DNA of 64,000 bases from Pseudomonadota bacterium (lineage in GTDB: Bacteria > Myxococcota_A > UBA796 > GCA-2862545), in NCBI GenBank assembly GCA_005776945.1, contig SXOB01000039.1, positions 1 through 64,000 of the forward strand, written 5' to 3'. Positions within the stretch are counted from its first letter, which is position 1, and every line of letters starts with the position of its first letter. A program made the position numbers and the translations under genes. The notes under the pieces were generated by a model. It worked only from the letters and a program-made list of their open reading frames with translations. It ran no database searches and had not been told where the DNA came from. This document shows, piece after piece, positions 8,618-17,068 of the stretch.

Positions 8618-9732
8618 GGCACCTGAGCGCGACCGAGGCGGCGTCCTACCTGGTCTCGGCGCTCGGAATGGGCCAGCCGCAGGGCGTCGGCAAGGACGGC
8701 CTGCTGGCGACCTTTCGGCGCCTGGGGGTCATCCAGCTCGATCCCCTGGAACCCATCGGGACGAACGTCGACCTTGTCGCCATGGCTCGGGTGGACGGCC
8801 TGCGGCGCGGCGAGGCGATGTCCACGTTGCTGGCCGGACACGCCTTCGACCACTGGGCCAAGGAGCGCTGCCTTTTGCCAGCGGCGTGGTTTCCGGCGTG
8901 GCGCGCCAACGTCCGCCACGCGCCGTGGTGGGGGTTGGAGGCGCGGGAGGGGCGCGTCCCGGCGGCGCTCGTCGACGCGGTGCTGGCCGAGATCGTCGAA
9001 CGTGGACCTGTGTCGGTCCGGAGCCTGTCGGACCGCGGGCGCGTGGAACCCTTCTCGTACACGGCGTGGAAAGGAACCGGCCGCATGGCCACCATGGCCG
9101 TTGAGATTCTGTGGACGCGCTGCCAGGTCGTGACCGTCGGGCGGACCGGGCCCGATCGGGTCGTGGACGTCCCCGAGCGGGCCTTGCCGGGTGTCGCCAA
9201 TCAGACCTTTGGAGGGGACTTCGCGACACATGCACTGACGGAAGCGACCCGCGCGGCGGCCCTCTTGGGCTGGCCTGCGGGTCAGGCGCGGTGGTCGTTG
9301 CTTCGAGGGTTCGGCGGGGGTCCGGCCGACCGGCTCGTCCAGGAGGGCGTGCTGGAGGCGGTCCGCGTGACGGGGACCGGCTCGCGGACCTGGTTGGCGC
9401 CCGCTGGTGAGTTGGATCGGACGCCGGAGCCGCCGGATGACTGTATGCGCATCGTGGGTCCGCTCGATCCGTTGATCTGGGACCGAAGGCTCGTCGAAGC
9501 CGTCTTTGGCTTCCATTACCGCTGGGAAGTCTACACCCCTGCCAAGAAGCGCCAGTTTGGCTGGTACGTCGTTCCGCTGTTGCATCGCGGCGCTTTCGTT
9601 GGCCGCTTCGAGGGCCGGGTGAAGGGCTCACGCATCGAGGTTCAGGGCCTGTGGCCGGAGCCCGGGCGCGAATTCGATCGGCGCGCGTTCGACGAGGCGT
9701 TGGCGCGCCACGAAGCGGCGGTGGCACCGTGA
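8614..9732 (+). CDS. AlkX/YcaQ-family winged-helix DNA glycosylase
   Basis: 372-residue HTH_42 (DUF1006) protein of the AlkZ/AlkX superfamily, whose members remove bulky or crosslinked alkyl lesions from DNA. The catalytic Q-phi-D motif of the AlkX branch is visible as Q41-L42-D43 (VIQLDPL). E. coli YcaQ has the same Q-x-D form, while antibiotic self-resistance AlkZ enzymes have Q-x-Q. The C-terminal signature WDRRLVEAVFGFHYRWEVY, with YTPAKKRQFG after it, is also typical. The ATG start at 8614 overlaps the mutS2 TGA. Translational coupling with mutS2 suggests shared expression with DNA maintenance functions. Confidence 0.85.
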   Translation: MRHLSATEAASYLVSALGMGQPQGVGKDGLLATFRRLGVIQLDPLEPIGTNVDLVAMARVDGLRRGEAMSTLLAGHAFDHWAKERCLLPAAWFPAWRANVRHAPWWGLEAREGRVPAALVDAVLAEIVERGPVSVRSLSDRGRVEPFSYTAWKGTGRMATMAVEILWTRCQVVTVGRTGPDRVVDVPERALPGVANQTFGGDFATHALTEATRAAALLGWPAGQARWSLLRGFGGGPADRLVQEGVLEAVRVTGTGSRTWLAPAGELDRTPEPPDDCMRIVGPLDPLIWDRRLVEAVFGFHYRWEVYTPAKKRQFGWYVVPLLHRGAFVGRFEGRVKGSRIEVQGLWPEPGREFDRRAFDEALARHEAAVAP

Positions 9733-10667
9733 TCGCCGCGGTCCTCATCGGCTGTGCGGCCCGCCTCGGCCACCCCGTCGTCGAGTTTGGCGCTGGCCCG
9801 GCCGTGTTGCCGCTGGTGACGACGAGCGCGGACCGGGAGCGCGCCTACGTGGGCGTCGACGTCCCCGGCCAAGGGACCTGGGTGTTCTTTTTCGACACCG
9901 GCTACGCGTGGTCGGCCTGTGACGACGGCCTCGCCCGCGCGTTGGCGCTCGACCCGCGTGGCCGCGTGCGGACCCGGGGGACGCTCGGCGCGGTCCGAGC
10001 GCCCGTGGCCGTTCTGCCGGATTTGTGGATCGGCGGGCATCGGGTGTCAGGCTTGCACTGCACGGTGCGAGACCTGGCGACGACGAGTTCGATCCGGGAT
10101 CCCGAAGAGGTGCGGGTGGCCGGAGTGCTCGGCTCCGACGTCCTCGCGCGGTTTGGACTGGTTTGGCGCCCCGAGGGGGCCGTCGAATTGCACGCCCCAA
10201 CCGAACCGCTGTCGCTCGACGGGCTTTCGACGTTCGACGTCCGTCGGGAACATCGTCCGGGTCGGCGTCCGCGCATTCCGCTCGACGTTGGCGACGAACG
10301 GGTGTGGGCGGTCATCGACACGGGGAGCAACGGAACGCTCGTGCGGAACCTTGACGTGCCTGGCAGCGAAGAGCGCGTGGCGTTGCGGGGTTCGGGAGCG
10401 GGGGACGCGGACGTTCGCGTCGTCATGCGGTGGGACGTCGACGTACAGTTGGGCGGCCGTCCGTTGGGGCTGGCGTCGCTACGGAGCACGTCTGGGCCGG
10501 CGCTGGTCGGCCTGGACCTGTTGGGCGATCGTCCCGTCGTGCTCGACCTCGCGCGCGGCATCGGCGGCGTTGGCGACGTGGCGCCGGACGCCGGGCGACC
10601 CCTCTGGTCCGAGATGGACGAACCCGTGCTTCGGTTCGACGCCCCGTCGCGCAACGGCGTGCGATAG
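9729..10667 (+). CDS. Two-lobed aspartyl-protease-like lipoprotein
   Basis: 312 residues. GTG start at 9729 overlaps the previous stop (GTGA). A very short lipoprotein leader ends in LIGC with Cys9. Two aspartic-protease motifs are present: D56-T-G (FFFDTGYAWSAC) and D197-T-G-S (AVIDTGSNGTLV). Each sits at the start of a beta-rich lobe that ends in a second hydrophobic-Gly element (GVLGSDVL, LVGLDLLGD). This is the pattern of retropepsin/pepsin-like folds and suggests a periplasm-facing, lipid-anchored protease with an intramolecular pseudo-dimer active site. Substrate unknown. It could be an inactive relative, but both Asp-Thr-Gly triads are intact. Confidence 0.75.
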   Translation: MIAAVLIGCAARLGHPVVEFGAGPAVLPLVTTSADRERAYVGVDVPGQGTWVFFFDTGYAWSACDDGLARALALDPRGRVRTRGTLGAVRAPVAVLPDLWIGGHRVSGLHCTVRDLATTSSIRDPEEVRVAGVLGSDVLARFGLVWRPEGAVELHAPTEPLSLDGLSTFDVRREHRPGRRPRIPLDVGDERVWAVIDTGSNGTLVRNLDVPGSEERVALRGSGAGDADVRVVMRWDVDVQLGGRPLGLASLRSTSGPALVGLDLLGDRPVVLDLARGIGGVGDVAPDAGRPLWSEMDEPVLRFDAPSRNGVR

Positions 10668-10675
10668 GCGGGCCC

Positions 10676-11035
10676 ATGCGCTTGCACTTCGGCCTCCGGC
10701 GCCGCCTTCGACGCCGCGCAGAAGGCGTCCTCCGATTTCTCCACGTGCTCGAGGCGCCCGCGGCCGCCCATGGCGCGCCCGCGCCGGCTGCTGAAAGCAC
10801 GCTGCGCGCGCGAGTGGAGGTCGTTCTCGATGACCTCATCCGGCCCGGCCTGCACGCCGACGGCGGCGACATCGAGCTCGTCGACGTAGTCGGCAACGAC
10901 ATCACCATCCGCCTAGTGGGGGCCTGTCGGTCGTGCCCGTCGAGCGCGGCCACGCTCAGCGGCGGCATCGATCGACTGTTGCGTGACGAGCTGCCGGAAA
11001 TTGGCGCCATCCACCTCGCCGAAGGGGCGCCCTGA
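10676..11035 (+). CDS. NifU C-terminal domain (Nfu-type Fe-S carrier)
   Basis: 119-residue protein ending in a NifU-like domain that assembles or delivers Fe-S clusters. The hallmark HADGGDIELVDV is followed by the cluster-binding pair C84-R-S-C87 in LVGACRSCPSS. A basic N-terminal extension of about 35 residues (RLHFGLRRRLRRR) precedes it. The ATG at 10676 lies 8 nt after the previous stop. Its TGA stop directly abuts the GTG start of the next gene. Nfu proteins that stand alone like this one usually mature a subset of Fe-S enzymes; the window offers aconitase and an RlmD-like enzyme as clients, but no direct link is shown. Confidence 0.88.
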   Translation: MRLHFGLRRRLRRRAEGVLRFLHVLEAPAAAHGAPAPAAESTLRARVEVVLDDLIRPGLHADGGDIELVDVVGNDITIRLVGACRSCPSSAATLSGGIDRLLRDELPEIGAIHLAEGAP

Positions 11036-11944
11036 GTGGACGTCTCCACGCTGGCGGACCTGCCGCCGGAGGGCCTCAGGGCACTGTTGCCGGGGTTTCT
11101 TGGGGCCCAGGTGGGAGACGCAGCGGCCGCGGACCGGGCGTATGCGGTCGTGAAGGGAGAGGTTGCGACTTGGGGCGACGACGTTTGCCGTAGCGTCGCG
11201 CGGCGCCTGGCTGAGGTGGCGACCCAGGTCCAGGTCTGGGAGGCGGTGCCCGACGCGCGGCGCCTGGCGCGCACCTTCATCGGCGATCTTGCTCCCGGTC
11301 GGGTGGAAGGCCTCCAGCACCTCATCGCGGCGGCGGAGGCGGGACCGGTCACGATTGTCTGCAATCACGTTTCCTACGTGGACACCACGGTCACGGACTT
11401 GCTGTTGGCGCGTATGGGCCACGATGCGCTCGCCGACCGGCTCGTCGCGGCTGCCGGGCCCAAGGTGTACACGGACGCCTTCCGTCGGGTGGCGGCGATC
11501 TGCCTGCATACGATTCCCGTCCCCCAGTCGGGCTCGGTGGGGCACGCCGAGCATGTGTCGGCGCGCGAGCTGGCGGCGTGGGCGCTCAGGGCTCTGGATG
11601 TCGCCAGCGAGGCCGTGGGTGAGGGCCGGATCGTCGTCGTCTATGCGGAGGGGTCGCGCACTCGCTCGGGGCGCCTGGGGTCGTTTCTCAAGGGCGTGCA
11701 CCGTTGGCTGGGGCTGCGGCCGGGCACGCACGTCGTTCCGGCGGGCCTGACCGGCACGGACCGGCTGATGCCTTTGGGTCGGGAGCGGCTGTTTCCTGCC
11801 GACGTTGGGCTGACGTTTGGAGCGCCCATCGCGGTGGATCCTGTCGGAACCCGTGAGGCGTTGGCGCTCGCGTGGCACGGCGTCGCGGCGTTGCTGCCGG
11901 CTGTGCTGGCGCCGGATGCGGACACGAAGCCCATCGTCGGGTGA
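11036..11944 (+). CDS. PlsC-family 1-acyl-glycerol-phosphate acyltransferase-like protein
   Basis: 302-residue membrane-associated acyltransferase. The catalytic HX4D block reads N110-H111-VSYV-D116-T, and the substrate motif is E205-G-S-R208 (YAEGSRTRSG). A third conserved block (VPAGLTGTDRLMP) follows. About 100 residues of helical N-terminus precede the domain, longer than minimal PlsC. The GTG start directly abuts the preceding stop. As last gene of the psd operon it fits phospholipid synthesis, though transfer to another acceptor such as an ornithine or sterol-like lipid cannot be excluded. Confidence 0.85.
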   Translation: MDVSTLADLPPEGLRALLPGFLGAQVGDAAAADRAYAVVKGEVATWGDDVCRSVARRLAEVATQVQVWEAVPDARRLARTFIGDLAPGRVEGLQHLIAAAEAGPVTIVCNHVSYVDTTVTDLLLARMGHDALADRLVAAAGPKVYTDAFRRVAAICLHTIPVPQSGSVGHAEHVSARELAAWALRALDVASEAVGEGRIVVVYAEGSRTRSGRLGSFLKGVHRWLGLRPGTHVVPAGLTGTDRLMPLGRERLFPADVGLTFGAPIAVDPVGTREALALAWHGVAALLPAVLAPDADTKPIVG

Positions 11945-12015
11945 GGACCGTGCGGACCCGCGAATCGGCGTTGTGCACGCCGCCACCAGCGGGCTAGCCG
12001 TTCCTGGGGGGTTGG

Positions 12016-13005
12016 ATGTCCGAGGCGCGCTGCTGCGCGGAAATGGACACCCGGTGGACGCACCAGGTGGTCGAGGGCAGTCTCGCGGACGTATTCTACT
12101 GCGGAGCGTGTGGTCACGTTCATCGCGCTGAACGGTACGCGTTGGCGTTGCGCTTCCCGAAGGCGGGACGGTGCGTGAACTGCGGCGGCGATCGGCGCGA
12201 GCTGCCGGGCTTCTCGGCGGACCGGCCGGACGCCGGCGACTTCGTCCGCTGCACCCAGTGCGGCAAGTCGGCCACCGAAGACCGCGAGATGCACGACCGG
12301 CTCGCGGCGCTGCATCCGTCGCGCGACTTCCTTCGCGCCTCGCGCGCCTTGGCGAAGTCGCAACGCAACGTGCTCGCCGTCAAGCTTGCCACGGCCGAGG
12401 TGAGTTGGGGCGCGGATCCCGTCAGCGGAATGATCGCGCGCCTCGAGTTGCTCGACGCGATCGACGAGACGGAACGTGCGGTGGACGAAGCCTACGAGTG
12501 GGCGGACCTGCCGGGCGCGCCGGTCGATGTCTGGGGCATCGTCGCCCAGCTCGAGGCGAGCGCCGGCAACGTCGACGGGGCCATCAAAGCGCTGGAGCGC
12601 GGCCTTTCGATCGACTCCGACCGCGCGGGATGGTGGACGGAGTACGCCGAGCTGCTGTCGCACACCGACGACCGACCGTCGGCGCTGCGTGCGGCGTCGC
12701 GCGGCCTGATCAGCCCGGCGACCGAATCCCGCTGCATCGCCGTCATCGTCGAGATTTCGGAGCGCTACTGGGCGGCCGGCATGTTCGCGGAAGCGCTCGC
12801 GGCCTGTTCGATCGCCGGTTCCTTGCAGGAACGGTATGCGGAACTGGCCTTTCTGAGGGCCCGAATGGCCGTCAATCAACAGGATTCCGGGTACGTCTTG
12901 CGTTGGCTGAAAGCGACGATCGACGCGAATCCGTCGCACCCCGAAGCGAATGCGATGCTGGCCCAGTACGACCGGCCGGAAAAGAAGGGTTGGTTCACCT
13001 GGTAG
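12016..13005 (+). CDS. Zinc-ribbon and TPR-like protein of unknown function
   Basis: 329 residues with no signal peptide. The N-terminus carries three CxxC pairs (C29/C32, C53/C56, C79/C82), which could bind one or two zinc ions. The remainder is helical, with TPR-like units (for example GNVDGAIKALERGLSIDSD, and an ending ATIDANPSHPEANAMLAQYD). The last residues are aromatic and basic (KKGWFTW). A GGGGGG stretch precedes the ATG, and a GCTAGC hexamer lies 17 nt before the start. It probably works as a cytoplasmic scaffold. No family was recognised. Confidence 0.75.
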   Translation: MSEARCCAEMDTRWTHQVVEGSLADVFYCGACGHVHRAERYALALRFPKAGRCVNCGGDRRELPGFSADRPDAGDFVRCTQCGKSATEDREMHDRLAALHPSRDFLRASRALAKSQRNVLAVKLATAEVSWGADPVSGMIARLELLDAIDETERAVDEAYEWADLPGAPVDVWGIVAQLEASAGNVDGAIKALERGLSIDSDRAGWWTEYAELLSHTDDRPSALRAASRGLISPATESRCIAVIVEISERYWAAGMFAEALAACSIAGSLQERYAELAFLRARMAVNQQDSGYVLRWLKATIDANPSHPEANAMLAQYDRPEKKGWFTW

Positions 13006-13082
13006 GGTGGCCCTTGGCACCGGGCGGCCATGGCGGGAAGTGGTTCGTCCGCGCCGCTTGATCGTGCATCATAGCGACATGG

Positions 13083-13297
13083 ATGGGGTTGTTCCACGGC
13101 TTGTCGCGCGCGCTCCGGCGGGAGGGGCCACACCAGCCAGCTCTCGCGCGCGGCCACCGCCACCGATCTACCGGTGATTGACTACGGGCCGGACCTGGGC
13201 GGAGCGTTGGTGAAGGGAATCAACGCCCAAAGGTAGCCTCGTCGCGCGCGACGCGAGCGTACTGCTCGACGTCGTTGCGCAGTATCAGGAGCGATGA
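13083..13297 (+). pseudogene. Frameshifted remnant of an unidentified gene
   Basis: Three consecutive open stretches in three different frames look like pieces of one protein. First comes MGLFHGLSRALRREG from 13083, closed by TGA near 13184. Next is DLPVIDYGPDLGGALVKGINAQ-type sequence (about 13165-13236), closed by TAG. Last is KGSLVARDASVLLDVV then AQYQER (about 13229-13297), closed by TGA. The last two overlap exactly where INAQ would join KGS. The final TGA overlaps an ATG (ATGA), as in the intact operons of this window. This suggests a once-functional gene with at least two indels. The family is not recognisable from these pieces. Confidence 0.45.
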
Positions 13298-13464
13298 AGT
13301 CGGTCATCGTCGCCGCGCCAAAGTCTGTTCGTACGGAGTTTCTCTCGCGGCTACACCCTGTGCTCCCCGTCGCGCTCTCGTCTGGAGGATCGATCATCGT
13401 TGTGGAGACGGGTGGCTCGCGGGTGTACGTCGCCGAGGCTCCTTGGGGCGCCTCGGCGTCATGA
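13294..13464 (+). pseudogene. Short 56-residue ORF, probably a truncated gene remnant
   Basis: ATG at 13294 overlaps the TGA of the preceding remnant, with AGGAG very close upstream. The product (MKSVIVAAPKSVRTEFLS, ending GASAS) reads like the N-terminus of a cytoplasmic protein. Switching frame near 13445 continues plausibly (RLGVMISERLTVADSGEKFA) until 13547, so a frameshift probably truncated it. Not recognised. It could instead be a genuine small protein. Together with the neighbouring remnant it fills the gene-poor interval 13006-13507, in which nothing else was seen. Confidence 0.35.
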
Positions 13465-13507
13465 TTTCCGAACGGCTGACCGTGGCCGATTCAGGGGAGA
13501 AATTCGC

Positions 13508-14857
13508 TTGCTTGGGCTTTTTCTCACGGGTTGTGCAGCGGGGATGAGCGCGGTGAGCGCTGCGGTCCTCGAGACGGACGATACGGAAGTGTTGGGCGAG
13601 CCGGGCGTGTTGACGAGCGGAGACGCCGACAGTGTGTGGCCTGACTTGCTTCGCGTGGTCGACGACCTGGACGGAGATGGGTTGGCGGACCTGATTGGGA
13701 CGAGTGGCGGTACGGAGACGGTGCTGTTCTCCGGTCCAGCCTCACTTCCCATGGTCGAGTCAGATGGGCGCCCCGTTGCCGAAGGCGCTGGGCTATATAC
13801 CGACTCTGATACTCGTGCTTCGGACATCGATGCCGATGGGCTTGTCGACGTCTGGCTGAATCTACCGGCGATCGGCTGGCCCGTTGAATTCAATCCCGCC
13901 TTCGTCGCGGTGGCAGGTCCAGTGGGTCAGCCGGAGTGGAAGGAGCTTTCTCGGTTCGAGCCTTCGTTGGGTGTCTGGGTGTTTGGTGAGCGCACGACGG
14001 ACAGCGACATCGACGGTGACGGCATCGTGGACGTGATGATCGGCTGGAGCGAAGGCGACGATCTCGGTGAGCAGGTAGCCGTTTGGACCGCGCCGTACGC
14101 CGGGTCGCTCGACCCCACCCAGGCCGTGCTGACGATCACGGACCCGGACTCGATTCCGCGCGGGGAGTACACGGACGCGGATGCCGCTGCGGTTGGTGCG
14201 GAATTCGGGAAGTATTAGACGGTTCTGGACCACGACGCCGACGGGGTCCAAGACCTGGTCCTCGGGGTGAGCGACACCCCGCATCTGGTGGTGGTGTCGG
14301 GCGATCGGACGGGGGTCGTCACGACGGCGGATGCGGACCTCAAGTTGGCGGACGCAGCAGGCTTGGAACTCAACCTCGACGTAGCCTCGCTTGGCGACGT
14401 GGACGGAGATGGATTCGACGAACTGAGCGTACAGATAGCGGGAAAGGAGGGCCATGACGCAGTCTTCTTCGGCCCGCTGGTCGAGAACCTGCTCGATACG
14501 CGGCACGTCCAATTGGTCACATCGGATTCCGAGTTGGCAGATTCCGCTGTGGCGGACGCCGATTCGGACGAAGGGGTCTTTCTCATCAGTTTCGTCGATC
14601 GCCTGCGGGCCAGTGACCTGGACACGTGTGAGGGTGCCGGCCACGAGGCCGGGCTGGTGGAGTTGATCGATGGGGGCACGATCGACATCGCGGACAAGCG
14701 GCTGCTGACATTCCATTCGGAGTGTGGGGACAACGCGGGGGACTGGAAGTTCCGGATGGGCCTGCGGGATCTTGACGGTGTGGGCGGCCCCGACCTGTAC
14801 GTGCCCGGGTACGCCTTCCTCGACGTGACGTGGCAGGCCGCAATGGTGTGGCCGTGA
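13508..14857 (+). pseudogene. FG-GAP repeat lipoprotein gene interrupted by an in-frame TAG
   Basis: TTG start at 13508 preceded by AGGGGAG. Leader MLGLFLTGC puts the lipobox Cys at residue 9. The product carries FG-GAP/VCBS calcium-loop repeats: DDLDGDGLADLIG, DIDADGLVDVWL and DIDGDGIVDVMIG. At 14216-14218 a TAG follows EFGKY (236 codons in). The same frame then resumes at once with TVLDHDADGVQDLVLG, another intact FG-GAP loop, and runs 212 codons to TGA at 14857 with further loops (DVDGDGFDELSV, DLDGVGGPDLYV). Coding character is therefore uninterrupted by anything except the single stop. It is either a pseudogene, a read-through site or a base-call error. Third-codon positions look less GC-rich than in neighbouring genes. 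Confidence 0.75.
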
Positions 14858-16293
14858 CGGGCGCCGTATGGTGGAGTGTAGGTGCGTTCGGCTGGACGGT
14901 CGACCCCGGACCCGCAGGCGGCCCCATTGCCGATCGGTTGGTCCCGGCGGCTTCGCCTGGCGCCTTCCCATCGGTGTAGATCGCGGCAGAGTCCGTGGGC
15001 AACCTGGTGTGGGTCGTTTGGGAGGCAATCGACGTCGAAGACGACCGCACGCAGATCCGCGGCCGCCGCCGCTTCGGTGGCGTCTGGGCGGCGACCTCGA
15101 GTGGGCTCGACGATGAGGACCTTGACACGACCGACAACCTGGACGATGTCGAGCCTCCGACTTTGCAGCCGTCGCTCACGTGGTCGGACCACGACTACCG
15201 CTTGTCCTATGTGCGGCGTACGCGTACGGGTTGTGCGATGGGTTGCGGATTGATCCCGTATCAGGTGGGCTATACCGGGACCTTCGCACCGGTGTTTGCC
15301 GGCGTCGTCCACGGGTTTCCGCTCAATATTTGCCAGCGGGTAGGCCTCACCCAGCTGTTGGACGAAGAGGCTGACGACGTCCGTTGGGTGCCCACCTGGA
15401 CGCGCCAGCAGTTGGTGTCGACCTGCCTGCCTCCCGTTCCCAAGGATCTGTGGGAGGCTCATGACGACCTGGGGGCGAACTGGGTCGACGATGAGCCACC
15501 GTACGCGCCCGGCACGCTGTTCGATTTGGCGAACGACCCGACTGGCGTGGCGGCTGCCGAACACCACTTGGACGCGGCCGTGGGTGGGAACGACCGGTCG
15601 ATCGCGCTGGTCTACGACGACTGGCACGTAGTTCCCCATGTGGTGGCATTTGCTGGCTTCGAGCGAAATCCTGCTGGTCCTCCGGAGTATGTCCCTGCGG
15701 GAATCAAGCCGATTTCGAATGGCGATCCCGTATGTCCAGGGGAATGCGAGGCGACGCACGGGACGCTCGATCGCTTGTTTGCGCCCGAGGCCGTCGTGAC
15801 GGCCTGGGTCGAGGACCGGGACGGAGGCGAGACCGTTATTCTGCACCGGCGTTGTGTGGGCCTGACGCCGGACTGTGCGGACGGAACCGCGTCGTGGACG
15901 CCCAACATCGGTGCGCCAGCCGAGGTCGTGATCGACGACGGCAACCCAGTGGACCATCCGACGATCGTGGTGGTGCCCTCGAAGGATGCCAGCGGGACCA
16001 TATTTCCGAGCATTTACGTGATCTACGAGACGGTCGTCGATGGCCAGAAGCTCGTCGCGTCGAGCAAGCGGACCTGCATCGGCGCGCCCACGGACAGCTT
16101 GACCTTCGCGCAGACTGTGATCGATCCACCCCTGCTTGGGGAGTCGCAAGCTCTCTCCGCGACGGGAACGGGTAGCGTGGATGTGGCGGACGCGGCGGGC
16201 GTGATTCACGTCGTGTGGACTGAGCGGTATTTGTCGGGCGGACTGAAACGAGATCGGATCCAGAACGCGTCTGAGCCCTTTCCAAGCTGCTGA
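14854..16293 (+). pseudogene. Secreted BNR/sialidase-like repeat gene interrupted by an in-frame TAG
   Basis: A GTG at 14854 overlaps the TGA of the preceding gene (GTGA), the usual coupling in this window. It opens MTGAVWWSVGAFGWTVDPGP and continues to SPGAFPSV, where TAG occurs at 14977-14979. The frame then resumes with IAAESVGNLVWVVWEA, so the stop interrupts a typical beta-propeller unit of the form FPSV-xxx-GNLVWVVWE. A later unit (GVIHVVWTERY) closes the protein at 16293. If translation restarts at GTG 14995 a 432-residue product without a signal peptide would result. Many Cys residues suggest disulfides and export. Family assignment is tentative; the amber stop parallels that of the neighbouring gene. 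Confidence 0.65.
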
Positions 16294-16312
16294 GTCACCC
16301 CGGCCGAGCCCG

Positions 16313-17068
16313 TCAGGGCGCGAGGGTGAACGTCCCCACGGCTTGCACGGGTCCTTCGAGGACCGAATTCAGCTCACGGTCCACGTCGATGATCAAGCGT
16401 CCGCCTGCCATCTCCGCCGTGATTTGGCCCGGTGCGAGCCGCGACGTGGCCACGGCCGCCGCTGCCACCGCCGTGGCGGAACTCCCCGACGCCGCGGTCG
16501 CCCCGGCTCCGCGCTCCCAAATGTGCAGATGGACGCTGGAATCACCGGTGACCCGCGCAAATTGCACGTTCGTGCGGTTCGGAAACCGCGGGTCTCGCTC
16601 GTAGCGTGCCCCGAGCGTCCTCCAGTCCGTCGCGTCGTCCCAGGCCCAGACCACGAGATGGGGATTTCCGAGGTCGACTTCGCTGACGTCGCCCAACGGG
16701 TCGTCGAGACGTCGGGGCCGGACGACGGCACGGCCCATGGCCACGCGACCGCCGTCGGCCGTGCGCTCGAAACGTCGCGATCCCCCGCCCGGGTCGAGGT
16801 CGAAGGCCGCCCCCGCGCCGCGGTCGGCCAGCCAGACGCCGAAGATGCGCAGCCCATTGCCGGACGTTTCGGCGACGGACCCGTCGGGATTCCAGATGCG
16901 TACGCCGTAGGCGCCGCCCCGGACGCCAAGAGGCTCCAAGATGCCGTCGGCGCCCGCCCCCCGGTGCCGGTCGCACCAGGCACGCGCAAGCGAGGGTGTC
17001 ACCGTCGGCCCCGATTCGAGCACGAGATAGTCGTTGCCCAACCCGTGCGCTTTCCACAGGCGAATCAC
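16313..17068 (-). CDS. dapF: Diaminopimelate epimerase homologue with both catalytic Cys replaced by Ser
   Basis: 251 residues with the DapF layout: HGLGNDY at residues 9-15, RHRGAGADG, RIWNPDGS, and E185-R-G-A-G in the second half. Canonical DapF uses two cysteines as acid/base (CGNG and CGTG motifs). Here they are S69 (TSGNGLR) and S194 (AASGSS). Both changes are conservative and coordinated, so they are unlikely to be random errors. The fold and substrate loops seem intact, but epimerase activity on LL-DAP is uncertain. The GTG start at 17068 overlaps the nadK stop (GTGA). Last gene of a five-gene coupled operon. Confidence 0.85.
   Translation of the reverse strand: MIRLWKAHGLGNDYLVLESGPTVTPSLARAWCDRHRGAGADGILEPLGVRGGAYGVRIWNPDGSVAETSGNGLRIFGVWLADRGAGAAFDLDPGGGSRRFERTADGGRVAMGRAVVRPRRLDDPLGDVSEVDLGNPHLVVWAWDDATDWRTLGARYERDPRFPNRTNVQFARVTGDSSVHLHIWERGAGATAASGSSATAVAAAAVATSRLAPGQITAEMAGGRLIIDVDRELNSVLEGPVQAVGTFTLAP

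Noticed and set aside
7226-9585. Minus-strand open frames of 439 and 611 residues opposite mutS2 and the glycosylase gene
   Set aside because: Composition is typical of antisense shadows. Both plus-strand genes show catalytic motifs and coupled starts.
13508-16293. Global reassignment of UAG as a sense codon
   Set aside because: Many intact genes end in TAG at the expected length (typA, the vWA gene, aroC, potC, potD), so TAG is a working stop. At most local read-through is possible.
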